From NCBI GenBank assembly GCA_937951895.1, contig CALFER010000050.1, forward strand, positions 1 through 57,869: 57,869 nucleotides of DNA, given 5' to 3'. Positions 17,674 through 27,550 of the stretch are shown piece by piece. The notes beneath the pieces are model-generated. The model made no database searches, was not told the DNA's origin, and worked only from the letters and a program-made list of their open reading frames with translations. A program made the position numbers and the translations under genes. The stretch is from an uncultured bacterium. GTDB taxonomy: Bacteria > CSSED10-310 > CALFER01. Each line of letters starts with the position of its first letter. Position 1 is the first letter of the stretch.

Positions 17674-20600
17674 CTATCCAGCGGGATCGAGCAGGCGTCG
17701 GCACAGCGCCGCCATCATCGAATCGCGCTCGGCGTCGGCCAGAAACTGCAAGCGATCCAATACAGACGCGACATCCGGAGTGCGGAAGAAGGTGCGTCGG
17801 TCGTCTGCTGTGGTGTTATCCGCGAGATACTCCAGCACATACGCCCCCCGGCTCAAGGCTCGATATGCCGGTTTTCTGCGGTCCAGTGCCAGCAGGGCAT
17901 CGCCTGCCTGTGCCCAGAATCGCCATTCATACATCCGATATTCCCGCTTTCGGGCGATATTCAGCCCCTCGACCGATGTCCGGATCGCTTTGTCCGGGGC
18001 ACCGAAGAGCAGTTGGATTGCAGAGAGTCGCCAGAGTGTCCTGAGAACTCCGTCCATATCCCCGATCTGTTTCGCCTCGTTCAGGGCCTGCTGAGCTATT
18101 TCGATCGCGGCCGCGGATCGATCGCGGATTGCGCGTATGTAACCGAGATTCGCTGCTGATTGCACCTCGATCGTCCGCAAACCGATCTGCCGAGCGTCAT
18201 CCCTGCACTTGATCAGAATCGATTCGGCGCGTTCGAGGCTGTGCCGGATAATCCGGAATTCGCCCATCTGATGCATGGCGATCACCGCGAGCCACCGTTC
18301 GCCCGTCTCCTCGGCAATCTCATACGCACTCGTATAGTTCTGTTCAGGAATGTGTTCGTTCCCGAGATCCATCATCATGTTTCCGACATTGATCAGTGCG
18401 ATGGCGATCCCGACCTTGTCACCGTTACTCCGGGATATCTCGAGTGATTCCCTGAAGTGTTCCGAGGCCAGCACGTAATCGCCATGTTCCTGGTGAATCA
18501 AGGCCAGGTTGCCTAGAAGGACGGCGATGGAATGGATATCGCCGATTTTCCGGGCCAGAGCCAGCGATTGCATGTTGGTGGACAGCACTTGCGCCGTATC
18601 GCCCCGGGCCATGTGGATCCCCGCGATATTGTTCATCACTTTCAGGATCTGATTGGGTTCGTTCAGGGCATGGTACCGATCGACGGCATTCTGGAGCGAT
18701 TCGAGAGCGCGGGGGTAATCGCCGAGGTAGTAGCAGGCCAGTCCGATGTTGGAATCGCACATCGCCGCGACCGGCGGATCGAGATCATGGATTTTTTTGC
18801 GGAGCATGATGAACAGCTCCAGTGCTTTCTGGGCTTCCCCGAGATTCAGCCAGACGAGGGCGATATTGGCATCGATATAGGCTCGTTCCGAGGCAGTTTC
18901 GGGCATATCGGGCATGAGATTCAAGCTTTGCTGGAACGCCTCCATCGCCGCTTCATGGTCTCCGAGCTTGACGTGCAACCGTCCCTTCGACCGCAGGGCC
19001 TTTGCCTGAAGTTCGGCTTCACCGTGCGCTGCCGCGAGATCGAAAATGGTTGAGAAATCAGTCATCGCGGATTCGAACTTCCCCATCATTTCGTAGCTTT
19101 CACCTCTCAATCCGAGGGCATTGAGATGGGCGGCGACACGCTGATCCTCCGCCATCCTGGCATGCGGCAGCAGGGCGAGAATCCGGTCGGCGTGGGCACA
19201 GGCGGCGTTTGCGATCGAGTGGGTCAGGTCGAGACGCGCGGCTCGTGAATAGTATTCGATGGCAGGCTTGAACTGCTGGGCGTGATCGAAGTGATACGCG
19301 AGAACCTCGATGTGGGGCTCGCTGGACGGACCATGCAGGGCGATGATCGTCTCGGCGACTTTCTGGTGAAGCCTGTTACGCCTGAGATTGGAGAGGCCAT
19401 CGTAGAGCATCTTGCAGATCAGATTCTGCGTGAACCGGAGCGCTTTTCCGATCGACCCGGGAGCATCTTCCAGGATATTCATGCGGATCGCTTCATCCAG
19501 ATGATCCAGCAGATCGTCCTCCGAGACGTCGCATAACCGAAGCAACATCTCGAACTCGAACTGCCCGCCGATCACCGATGCCCTGCTGAGAACCTCCCGT
19601 GTTTTCTCACTCAGCCCGGCCACACGGCGACTGATCATGCGGTTGAGGCGATCCGGGATCTTCCTGGTCAATCGCCCGGAAATCGAATCGAACCGTCGTC
19701 CTGCCGACGCATCATCCGAGGTCGATTCGGGTGTCCACTGTCCCTGCACGAGACTCAGTGATTCATCTTCGATCAACAGCCGAAGGATTTCCTCGATGAA
19801 GAACGGATTTCCGCCGCTCTCGCGGTATACGCGATCGAGAATCCCGGCGGAGACTTGCCCGGCCCCCAGCATCGCACGCACCATCTGTCTCGTGGCCCGG
19901 ACATCCAGCGGGGACAGGACGAACTCCTCACAATCCGGGTATGACAGGATCCGTTCATGGTGGTGCCAGAACGTGTCGTTGTCCCGGAGTTCCGTCTTGC
20001 GATATCCCGCGATGAACAGGACGGGACGCGCCTGCCCGCGTTCGGCTTCGCACAGGACGCGTGCGAGATAGTGCAGCAGTTCGATACTGAGTTCATCGGC
20101 CCATTGCAGATCGTCGATGCAGACGACGACCGGTCGGCTGGCGGCGTAGCTGAACAACAGGGTTTTGATCGCGTCGAACGCACGGATTTTCTGCTGGGCC
20201 GGTTCGAGCGCGGCCGGCAGAGTGTGCCCGTGCATGGCGGGGATATCGAGAAACCGGGGGCAGATCGACGCGAGGATTTCGCCGCGGCCCTGTAGAAAGC
20301 GCAATACGTCATCCGACGGCATGGCGGACAGTTTTTCCGCGATCGCCTCCAGAACCGGCACGAATGCACTGTATGGGTATCGTTCAACTTCTGAACATAC
20401 CGAGCGCATAACCGCACACTTGCGTATCCGTGCGCCGGAAGCTGTTTCACGGATGAGCGCCGATTTCCCCATACCGGCCTCTCCTTGAATCAACACGACA
20501 CCGGCACCCCGGCCGGAGAGGTGATCCAGGCGATTCCGGATCCGCGTCAATTCGTGATCCCGGCCGATCAGTCCCGGAGCCAGCAGGAGGGGATGCGTAT

Positions 20601-21546
20601 CGCTGGCGCGCCCGGTCTCCGTCGTTGTGTCGGAAAGGGCGGGAATGACCTCTTCCTGCGTCGTTTCACTCGCGACAGCCGCATAGACGCCATGCAGATC
20701 CGCAACGAGATCCGCGGCGGAATTGAAGCGATCGATGGGCTGTTTTTCGAGCAGTTTCATGATGAGCCGGTCGAGGGGGATCGGGACCGCCGGATTGATT
20801 TTCCGCGGCGGTTCCGGGACATCCCGGATATGCTGCATGAAGATATTCAGGACGTTTTCGCCCTGAAACGGGATCCGGCCGGTGCAGGCCTCATAGAGGA
20901 TGATTCCGAGCGAATAGAGATCCGATCGGTGGTCGAGCGAGCGTCCCATTCCCTGTTCGGGAGACATATAGGCGACGGTGCCGATGAACATGCCCGTCCG
21001 CGTCAGAGACTCATCCATCAGTTCGGATTCCTTGACGAGGCCGAAATCCATCAGTTTAACCCGGTTGTCGGCGGTCAGCATGATGTTCGCGGGTTTGAGA
21101 TCCCGATGCACGATATGCTGGAGATGGATGTACTGGAGAGGGTCACAGATGCGGCAGAACAGGTCGATGATCTCCCGGAATTCGTCTTCGGATTCCGGAA
21201 ACGAGCGCTCGCGTCGCCGCGTTCTGATCGTCCGGAACCAGCTCTTCAGATCACCGCCTTCGATGAACTCCATGGTGAAAAAGACATCCTGTCCGCTTTC
21301 ACCAAACTCATACACTTTGGCGATATTCGGGTGATCCAGTCGCGCCATCGACCGAAATTCGCGTTTGAATCTGAGCACATTGGCGTTGTCGAGAAGCACT
21401 TTGAGGGCGCAGGTACGCTGGTGTTCCGGATCGAATACCCTGAAAACCCGACATGTTCCGCCCTGGCCCAGTTTATCCAGAATCCGGTAGCGCCCGATGG
21501 TTTCCTGTACGTTACCCAAGCCGTCCGATCCTCCCAGACTCACCAT
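17674..21546 (-). CDS. Ser/Thr protein kinase with STAND ATPase and TPR sensor (kinase 1)
   Basis: A 1290-residue PknK-like protein without membrane segment. The Hanks-type kinase (about 19-290) has the glycine loop GQGGTCRV (28-34), lysine K49, HRDLKPAN (147-154), DFG (167-169) and SPEQ in place of APE, all consistent with activity. A STAND/AAA ATPase follows with Walker A GEAGMGKS (355-362), a Walker B VVVCIDDLQWADE and the SGGNPFFIEEIL signature. The C-terminal half is TPR-rich (repeated helices such as ALEYFIMLRKK and AMEAFQQSL types). The start is uncertain: ATG 21546 has no good ribosome binding site, whereas an in-frame TTG about ten codons later follows GGGAGG. It lies between paralogues 3 and 4 of the exported family and probably belongs to the same transcript. 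Substrates unknown. Confidence 0.92.
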   Translation of the reverse strand: MVSLGGSDGLGNVQETIGRYRILDKLGQGGTCRVFRVFDPEHQRTCALKVLLDNANVLRFKREFRSMARLDHPNIAKVYEFGESGQDVFFTMEFIEGGDLKSWFRTIRTRRRERSFPESEDEFREIIDLFCRICDPLQYIHLQHIVHRDLKPANIMLTADNRVKLMDFGLVKESELMDESLTRTGMFIGTVAYMSPEQGMGRSLDHRSDLYSLGIILYEACTGRIPFQGENVLNIFMQHIRDVPEPPRKINPAVPIPLDRLIMKLLEKQPIDRFNSAADLVADLHGVYAAVASETTQEEVIPALSDTTTETGRASDTHPLLLAPGLIGRDHELTRIRNRLDHLSGRGAGVVLIQGEAGMGKSALIRETASGARIRKCAVMRSVCSEVERYPYSAFVPVLEAIAEKLSAMPSDDVLRFLQGRGEILASICPRFLDIPAMHGHTLPAALEPAQQKIRAFDAIKTLLFSYAASRPVVVCIDDLQWADELSIELLHYLARVLCEAERGQARPVLFIAGYRKTELRDNDTFWHHHERILSYPDCEEFVLSPLDVRATRQMVRAMLGAGQVSAGILDRVYRESGGNPFFIEEILRLLIEDESLSLVQGQWTPESTSDDASAGRRFDSISGRLTRKIPDRLNRMISRRVAGLSEKTREVLSRASVIGGQFEFEMLLRLCDVSEDDLLDHLDEAIRMNILEDAPGSIGKALRFTQNLICKMLYDGLSNLRRNRLHQKVAETIIALHGPSSEPHIEVLAYHFDHAQQFKPAIEYYSRAARLDLTHSIANAACAHADRILALLPHARMAEDQRVAAHLNALGLRGESYEMMGKFESAMTDFSTIFDLAAAHGEAELQAKALRSKGRLHVKLGDHEAAMEAFQQSLNLMPDMPETASERAYIDANIALVWLNLGEAQKALELFIMLRKKIHDLDPPVAAMCDSNIGLACYYLGDYPRALESLQNAVDRYHALNEPNQILKVMNNIAGIHMARGDTAQVLSTNMQSLALARKIGDIHSIAVLLGNLALIHQEHGDYVLASEHFRESLEISRSNGDKVGIAIALINVGNMMMDLGNEHIPEQNYTSAYEIAEETGERWLAVIAMHQMGEFRIIRHSLERAESILIKCRDDARQIGLRTIEVQSAANLGYIRAIRDRSAAAIEIAQQALNEAKQIGDMDGVLRTLWRLSAIQLLFGAPDKAIRTSVEGLNIARKREYRMYEWRFWAQAGDALLALDRRKPAYRALSRGAYVLEYLADNTTADDRRTFFRTPDVASVLDRLQFLADAERDSMMAALCRRLLDPAG

Positions 21547-21612
21547 ACGAGCAGGATCCCCGGCAAGTCAACGAGCGATTGGATTTTATTCCGACAGCTA
21601 ACTGCTCGGTGT

Positions 21613-23475
21613 CTACCGATTCCGTTGCACGAAAAACAGCACACCGAATGCCGCCAGAAGCAGGATCATCCCCCATGTCGACATCGACGGAGTCGCCCGG
21701 AGTGTTTCCGTGATCAGGTACACATCATCGAGATAATAAGGATCGGTATCGGTTCCGCCCTGGAATTCGATGCTGTTGAAGAATTCGAAACCGGAAGAGG
21801 TATGAATCGGGGCCGGATTGGTTTCGGGATCCAGATATATTGTGATCGTGCCGTCTTCGACCGAGACGATCATGTGGTGCCAGTCGGCCGTCCGCGTCAC
21901 GGTCGTCGATGACCAGCTTCCGAGCCCCTGATCGATCGAATAGACACTGTGACTGGATGCGTTGTTGATACCGACCATCCGGTAGACGCCGGATTTTGTG
22001 CCGTCATCACCCGAAATTTTAAAACTGAAGTCGGCCGTGTTCGAGAGTGAATCGAAGAACCAGAAATCGACGGTTCCGGTGAGTTGTTCGGGAGAAAAAT
22101 CGTTCGCCAGGAGACCTCGGCCTTTCGATGCCTGGAATCGGAAACTGCCGCCGCCGGGATCATGGCTGAACGAATGATCGATCACGACTCCCGATGCGGA
22201 ATCCCAATTCGAGAAATCCGTATCGCAGGAATCATAGAACTGCGATGCGATATACGACAGAAAGACATGGTCATGGCCGTCCACCATCCGCGAGTAGGCC
22301 ACCGCAGTCCGCTTGATCGAACCGGTTGTGCGCGTGATTGCCGGATCGGAAACCGTGCCGGACGCCCCATCCCCGCAACTGATGCACTCATCCGGCAGAA
22401 AATTCGCCCCGTCATCATAAGATACCGCACCGTAGACCTCATTACTGCCCGTTCGATAGTCCAGCCAGACCATCTGAATCGTCCCGTTTGAATCACGGAC
22501 CAGATCGATATCGGATGAGACGACTCCTCCGGTCCAGGAACAGGCTTTGTTGCCCGGACCCGAAAACAGAGCGATGGAGTACCATGTTCCGTTGTACTCC
22601 GTCATGGCATACACCTGCGGGTTGCTGGCATTCAGATGGACCCACCCGATCGTCACCGCCAGATCGCTGGTAGACTCGGAGCCCGTGACCGAAATGGACG
22701 GGTGCGCATAGAAAAAGTCCGGGTGGCCCGATTCTACGATGCGAATCGAGTGAAACCCGGCGGTGACATCGTACGGATCGATCGAGCGGCATGCACCGAC
22801 TCCGTAGAAACCCGAACCGGAGTCCAGTGAATCGAACACAACGTAAATGAATCCTTCCGCATCAACGGCCACATCGATATTCTCGTAGGAAATCGATCCT
22901 CCGGGAACCCAGGTGAACTCGGAACCCGTTTCCCAGACCCCGCTGTTGTAACGCACCACTCTGAATCCATTCTGATATTGATGGGCCGCGAAGACGAAAT
23001 TGCCGTAGGCCGCTACGGCGACTTCCGGATATGGCCCCTGGGTTCCGGTATCCGCCTGACCCCGAAATGTCCAGATTCCCGAGGTAACGTTCAGTTCGGT
23101 CGAGTCCATCGACGGGTGCGTCGCTCCGCCGGGGTAGACGACCATGCAGGTGGAGTTTCCCATGGCGATGGCGGGATAATCGAATCCGCAATCGACCGTC
23201 GTGCAGGATCCATCCACCGCTGCCGGTTCGGTCGCCATCCAGACACCCGACGGCTCCACTTTCCGGTGATAGATCCGCTTGATACTCATGGTCGGATCGC
23301 CGCTCCAGATAAGATGGAGATTCTGGCTGAGATCGAAGACCAGATCAGGATGAGCCTGACCCGTCGTCATGTAGCTCGATTCCACGGCGATCTGCGGTGT
23401 CGGGAAAAACCCGGCATTCGTTCCGGCAGCCGCCAGAGCGATCACTCCGATAACGAACCAATTCGAATGTCGCAT
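21613..23475 (-). CDS. Exported propeller/LamG-like surface protein, paralogue 3 (best IPTL-type tail)
   Basis: A 620-residue paralogue. Signal peptide MRHSNWFVIGVIALAAAG ends near TNAG. The N-terminal half has the repeated strand pattern and the TVDCGFDYPAI segment; SCDTDFSNWDSASG begins the LamG-like domain, with GTVDFWFFD, KISGDDGTKS and RMVGINNASSHSVYS. The tail ATPSMSTWGMILLL...VQRNR is the closest of the five to the IPTL-CTERM motif (IPTLsxWG plus helix plus basic end), which supports handling by an exosortase-H-like enzyme; none is in the window. ATG 23475 has GGAGGGG five bases upstream. It lies 66 bases before kinase 1. An ASP-rich DGDD-like loop could bind calcium. Confidence 0.86.
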   Translation of the reverse strand: MRHSNWFVIGVIALAAAGTNAGFFPTPQIAVESSYMTTGQAHPDLVFDLSQNLHLIWSGDPTMSIKRIYHRKVEPSGVWMATEPAAVDGSCTTVDCGFDYPAIAMGNSTCMVVYPGGATHPSMDSTELNVTSGIWTFRGQADTGTQGPYPEVAVAAYGNFVFAAHQYQNGFRVVRYNSGVWETGSEFTWVPGGSISYENIDVAVDAEGFIYVVFDSLDSGSGFYGVGACRSIDPYDVTAGFHSIRIVESGHPDFFYAHPSISVTGSESTSDLAVTIGWVHLNASNPQVYAMTEYNGTWYSIALFSGPGNKACSWTGGVVSSDIDLVRDSNGTIQMVWLDYRTGSNEVYGAVSYDDGANFLPDECISCGDGASGTVSDPAITRTTGSIKRTAVAYSRMVDGHDHVFLSYIASQFYDSCDTDFSNWDSASGVVIDHSFSHDPGGGSFRFQASKGRGLLANDFSPEQLTGTVDFWFFDSLSNTADFSFKISGDDGTKSGVYRMVGINNASSHSVYSIDQGLGSWSSTTVTRTADWHHMIVSVEDGTITIYLDPETNPAPIHTSSGFEFFNSIEFQGGTDTDPYYLDDVYLITETLRATPSMSTWGMILLLAAFGVLFFVQRNR

Positions 23476-23523
23476 TGTAACCCCTCCAATGAACCCACGG
23501 TTGGACATCCCGATCAGATTACA

Positions 23524-25392
23524 TCACCGATGACGAATCATCAACAGGATACCGACCGACAGCAGCAACACAATCGTTCCGATGACAGACATCGCGGGCG
23601 TCGATCGGATCAATTCGGAGATGATGTGGACATCGTCGAGATGATACGGGTCAGCGTCTGTCCCCCCCTCGAATTCGATCCGGTCGAAATACTCAAAGCC
23701 ACCGCTCGTGTGCACCGGTGTGGCATGCATCTCCGGATCGATCCGGATTTCGATCATTCCCCCGTTCACCGTCACAATCACATGATGCCATCCCACATTG
23801 CGCATCACCGAGGTCGGTTCCCAGGCATCCAGTCCGGTGTTGATCGAGTATGCGCTGTGACTCGACGCATTGTTGATTCCCACCATGCGATATACGCCCG
23901 ACCGCAAGCCATCGTCTCCGTCGATCCGGCACCAGAAATCCGTATCGTTCGAACCGGTGTCATGGAACCAGAAATCGAGGGTGCCGGTGAGTTGATTCGG
24001 AGAGAAATCGTTGACGAGCAGTCCGCGTTTACCGGCCGTGGCAAACCGGAAACTGCCGCCGCCCGGATCATGGGCGAACGTCGGATCGACAGTGACGCCG
24101 GAATGCGAATCCCAGTTTGAAAAATCCGTATCACAAGAGTCGAAGAACAAAGTAGGCGTGAATGCGAGATAGACATGATTCCCGAGAGATTCCTGCTTCG
24201 AGTAAGCGATCGCCAGGTCCTTGCCGATTCCCTGAGAGATGGCGATGACCGGGGAGTTCACCGACCCGGATCCTCCCACGCCGCAACTGATGCATGCATC
24301 CGTGAGAAAACTGTCCGCATCGTTGAAAGACGCTGCCGCATAGGTTTCCATCAGACCGGTTCGCGTGTCCATCCAGACCAGATGCAGAACCCCCGCTTCG
24401 GTCCGGACCACATCCAACCCGACCGCATAACCCATCGTCCAATTGCAGGCCCGATTGCTCAATCCGCTCATCGGGCCGCTGTTTCCCCAATCACCGTTGA
24501 ACTCGACGAGTCCGAACACCTGCGGATTGGAGACATTCAGATGCACCCATGCGATCGATACGGCCAGATCACCGGATCCTGCAGCACCTTGAACGAAAAT
24601 GGCCGGTTCGCTCTCAAAGTTGATGGAATGCTCTGCCTCGAGCGGACGAGCCGGCTCGAAGCCGGCCGTGAAATCGTTGGGATTGACCGTTCGTCGGACT
24701 TCCGCGGACTTGTATCCGGTCGACAGATCGTTGACATCGTAGACCAGGTAGAGATAGCCGTCTTCATCGGCGGCGAGATCGAAATTGGAGAACTGCTGGT
24801 TCGGACCGCCGGGAATCAGCAGATACTCGGACGCCGGATCCCAGACGCCGGTATTGAATCTCGAGAACCGGATTCCATTGAGATAAGAGTGCGCCAGCAA
24901 TGCAAAATTGAAGCTGTTGGTGATCGCCGCCTCTTCGAAAGGGCCACCGGCACCCGAGTCGGCGTCGCCTTTATTGGCCCACGTGCCATCCGGAACATAC
25001 AGTTCAACGGAATCGATCGTCGGATGCGCCATCGATCCCGGATACACCACCATGCCGTAGTTGCCGGAACTGATCGTGATCGCCGGATAGTCGAACCCGC
25101 AATCCACCGTCAGACAATCCGTATCGATCGCGATCAATTCAGTCGCCGATATCATTCCGGTGGCTGTCTGACTCCGGTGAAAAATCTGATTGATCCCGCT
25201 CGAGTAATCACCGCTCCAGACGACATGGACCGTTCCGTTCACATCAAAAGCCATGTCCGGATGAACCTGATTCGATGTCATGTAAGCCGGTTCCACGAAG
25301 AGTTCCGCTTCGGGATAAAGACCGGCCTGCGCCACTGCGACCAGGCTGACGATCGATACACACCAGAAAACGAGTCTTGTTCCGGAATTCAT
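23524..25392 (-). CDS. Exported propeller/LamG-like surface protein, paralogue 2
   Basis: A 622-residue paralogue with signal peptide MNSGTRLVFWCVSIVSLVAVAQA and mature start GLYPEAELFVEPAYMTSNQ. It shares HVVWSGDYSSGINQIFHR, TVDCGFDYPAI, CNWTMGY, SCDTDFSNWDSHSG, RIDGDDGLRSGVYRMVGIN and a tail TPAMSVIGTIVLLL...RHR with its neighbours. AGGAGG six bases before ATG 25392 fixes the start. It is 48 bases upstream of paralogue 3 and 145 bases downstream of paralogue 1. A 49-base stretch near its 3' end (23636-23684) is identical to the same place in paralogue 1, which points to recent duplication or gene conversion. Confidence 0.86.
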   Translation of the reverse strand: MNSGTRLVFWCVSIVSLVAVAQAGLYPEAELFVEPAYMTSNQVHPDMAFDVNGTVHVVWSGDYSSGINQIFHRSQTATGMISATELIAIDTDCLTVDCGFDYPAITISSGNYGMVVYPGSMAHPTIDSVELYVPDGTWANKGDADSGAGGPFEEAAITNSFNFALLAHSYLNGIRFSRFNTGVWDPASEYLLIPGGPNQQFSNFDLAADEDGYLYLVYDVNDLSTGYKSAEVRRTVNPNDFTAGFEPARPLEAEHSINFESEPAIFVQGAAGSGDLAVSIAWVHLNVSNPQVFGLVEFNGDWGNSGPMSGLSNRACNWTMGYAVGLDVVRTEAGVLHLVWMDTRTGLMETYAAASFNDADSFLTDACISCGVGGSGSVNSPVIAISQGIGKDLAIAYSKQESLGNHVYLAFTPTLFFDSCDTDFSNWDSHSGVTVDPTFAHDPGGGSFRFATAGKRGLLVNDFSPNQLTGTLDFWFHDTGSNDTDFWCRIDGDDGLRSGVYRMVGINNASSHSAYSINTGLDAWEPTSVMRNVGWHHVIVTVNGGMIEIRIDPEMHATPVHTSGGFEYFDRIEFEGGTDADPYHLDDVHIISELIRSTPAMSVIGTIVLLLSVGILLMIRHR

Positions 25393-25537
25393 CTGACGCC
25401 TCCTTGCCTGTTCCCCTGCACACACAACAACCCGCTTCGCTGTCTGCTTCGCCTTCCATTGTTCGGAATCCGGGACTGCAAGTCAAATCATCGCGTGATG
25501 CGACGCGATCCCCTCACCCTATCGATGCCGGAGGGTT

Positions 25538-27412
25538 TCAATGCCTGCAACGCAGCAGCACGACACCGATCGAAACGAGCAATAGAATTATTCCGCTGAC
25601 CGATAAGGATGGTGTCGCCCGGAGCACCTCGCCGATGACGTGGACATCATCGAGATGATACGGGTCAGCGTCTGTCCCCCCCTCGAATTCGATCCGGTAG
25701 AAATACTCGAATCCGATGCTCGAGACCACAGGTTCCGTGTTGATTTCAGGATCCATGAAGATCTCGATCAGACCATTCCGGACGGACGCGATAACGTGAT
25801 GCCACCCGGTCGATCGTGAGGCGGTCGTCGTCAGCCAGACACCCGATCCGTCATCGACAGAGTAGGTCGTATGACTGGAGGCATTGTTGATTCCGATCAT
25901 CCGATACACGCCGGCTCTCTGACCATCATCGCCATCGATTCTGAACCGGAAATCCGACGAAACCGACATGGAATCGTAAAACCAGAAATCGATCGACCCG
26001 GTCAACTGATCAGGAGAGAAGTCCTGCATGAGCACGCCACGTTTCCCGGTTGTCAAAAATTTGAAACTTGCACCTCCCGGGTCATGGCTGACCGACGGAT
26101 CGATTTCGACTCCGGAACCGGTATCCCAGTTTGAAAAATCACCGTCACATGAATCATAAAGCAGGGAGTGCTGAAATGAGATAAAAGCGTGATTGAAGCC
26201 ATCATGCAGCCGCGAAAAAACGATCGCCGTCGTTTTCGCGGGACCGTTCGACACGGCGATGGCGGGATCGGTCACCGGGTTCAGGTTTTCCGAGATGCAA
26301 CTGACGCATTCATCCGGCAGAAAACTACTCGCGTTGTTGTACGACACCGCACCGTACACCTCGTCGTTCTCGACACGCAAATCCAACCACACCATCCGAA
26401 CGACGCCCTCCGTATCGCGGTGCACATCCAGATGCTTCGCCACAACACCGCTGGTCCAGGAACAAGCCCGGCTGCCGGTCCCGCCGAAGTCCATCGATGT
26501 CGACCACAGTCCATTGAATTCCGTCTGAGCAAAGACCTGCGGGTTGCCTGTGTTGAGATGAACCCAGCCGATGGTGACCGCAAGATCCAGAGCGGCTGCC
26601 GAACCGGTAACGGAAATGGAGGGAAATGACTGGAAGACTTCGGAATGAAATGCTTCAACGGCTCTGAACGATAGAAATGCTCCGATTGGATTGTACGGAT
26701 TCGTCGACCGGCCGACATAGACAGCCGACGTTAAAGAATTGGTATCGCGGATGTCGAAAACAGCATAGAAATAGCCATCGTCATCGACCGCGATATCGAT
26801 GTTTGCAAAGTAGACGCCGGGCGCAGGCAGCAGAAGATACTCTGTGAGGGGTTGCCATACTCCGTGGTCGCACTGCACGAACCGAAACCCGCCCTGATAG
26901 GGATGCGCGAGAATCAGGTAGTCGCCGTACGCCGCAACCGCAACCTCAGCGAATGGCCCGTAGGTCCCGACATCCGCCTGCCCGGTGAAGCTCCAGATCC
27001 CCGTCGCGGTATTCAATTCCGAGGAATCGACGGACGGATGAGATGCCGAACCGGGGTAAACGACCGTGCACCGTGTTCCCGCGATCGCCAGTGACGGATA
27101 ATCCAGTCCGCAATCCGACGCTACACACGGTCCGTCGATCTCGACCGGTTCGGTTGTGCCGATCGAGCCGGTCGCATCGATTTTCTTGTGGAAAATTCTG
27201 TCGATACCCGTCGTCGGATCGCCACTCCAGACCACATGCACGGCGTTCTCATCATCGAACGCCACATCGGGGTGGACCTGTCCGGATGTCAGGTACGCCG
27301 GTTCGACCACGATCTGAGGTTCGGGAAACAGATCGGCATTCGCGCGGGGAACCAGGCCTGACATCAGAGCGAGCGAAACGATTGCGGAGGCGACCAACCA
27401 CGTCATTCTCAT
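25538..27412 (-). CDS. Exported propeller/LamG-like surface protein, paralogue 1
   Basis: A 624-residue paralogue. Signal peptide MRMTWLVASAIVSLALMSG ends near RANA; the mature protein starts DLFPEPQIVVEPAYLTSGQ. Propeller-like strands (HVVWSGDPTTGIDRIFHKK), ASDCGLDYPSL, CSWTSGV and YNNASSFLPDECVSC precede the SCDGDFSNWDTGSG LamG-like domain. The tail is TPSLSVSGIILLLVSIG with RCRH end. The start at 27412 has GGGAG seven bases upstream; a second ATG two codons later is also possible. It is the first exported gene after kinase 2, 138 bases downstream of it. Aligns best with paralogues 2 and 3, so 1-3 and 4-5 form two subgroups, each following its own kinase. Confidence 0.86.
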   Translation of the reverse strand: MRMTWLVASAIVSLALMSGLVPRANADLFPEPQIVVEPAYLTSGQVHPDVAFDDENAVHVVWSGDPTTGIDRIFHKKIDATGSIGTTEPVEIDGPCVASDCGLDYPSLAIAGTRCTVVYPGSASHPSVDSSELNTATGIWSFTGQADVGTYGPFAEVAVAAYGDYLILAHPYQGGFRFVQCDHGVWQPLTEYLLLPAPGVYFANIDIAVDDDGYFYAVFDIRDTNSLTSAVYVGRSTNPYNPIGAFLSFRAVEAFHSEVFQSFPSISVTGSAAALDLAVTIGWVHLNTGNPQVFAQTEFNGLWSTSMDFGGTGSRACSWTSGVVAKHLDVHRDTEGVVRMVWLDLRVENDEVYGAVSYNNASSFLPDECVSCISENLNPVTDPAIAVSNGPAKTTAIVFSRLHDGFNHAFISFQHSLLYDSCDGDFSNWDTGSGVEIDPSVSHDPGGASFKFLTTGKRGVLMQDFSPDQLTGSIDFWFYDSMSVSSDFRFRIDGDDGQRAGVYRMIGINNASSHTTYSVDDGSGVWLTTTASRSTGWHHVIASVRNGLIEIFMDPEINTEPVVSSIGFEYFYRIEFEGGTDADPYHLDDVHVIGEVLRATPSLSVSGIILLLVSIGVVLLRCRH

Positions 27413-27550
27413 TTGTTTTCTCCCGGAGATACTCTCATCCCCTCTCGATGGCATGTCTCACGCACATGTATGTCGCTGACTCTGATTCTGATCAGATTTC
27501 GACCTCAAGTCAACCAGTCATCCGATGATTGTCCCCGAGGCGTCGTTCCG

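Noticed and set aside
20485..21912. A 475-codon plus-strand open frame opposite kinase 1
   Set aside because: Antisense to the conserved kinase domain, no recognisable domain, crosses into the neighbouring gene; a by-product of codon bias.
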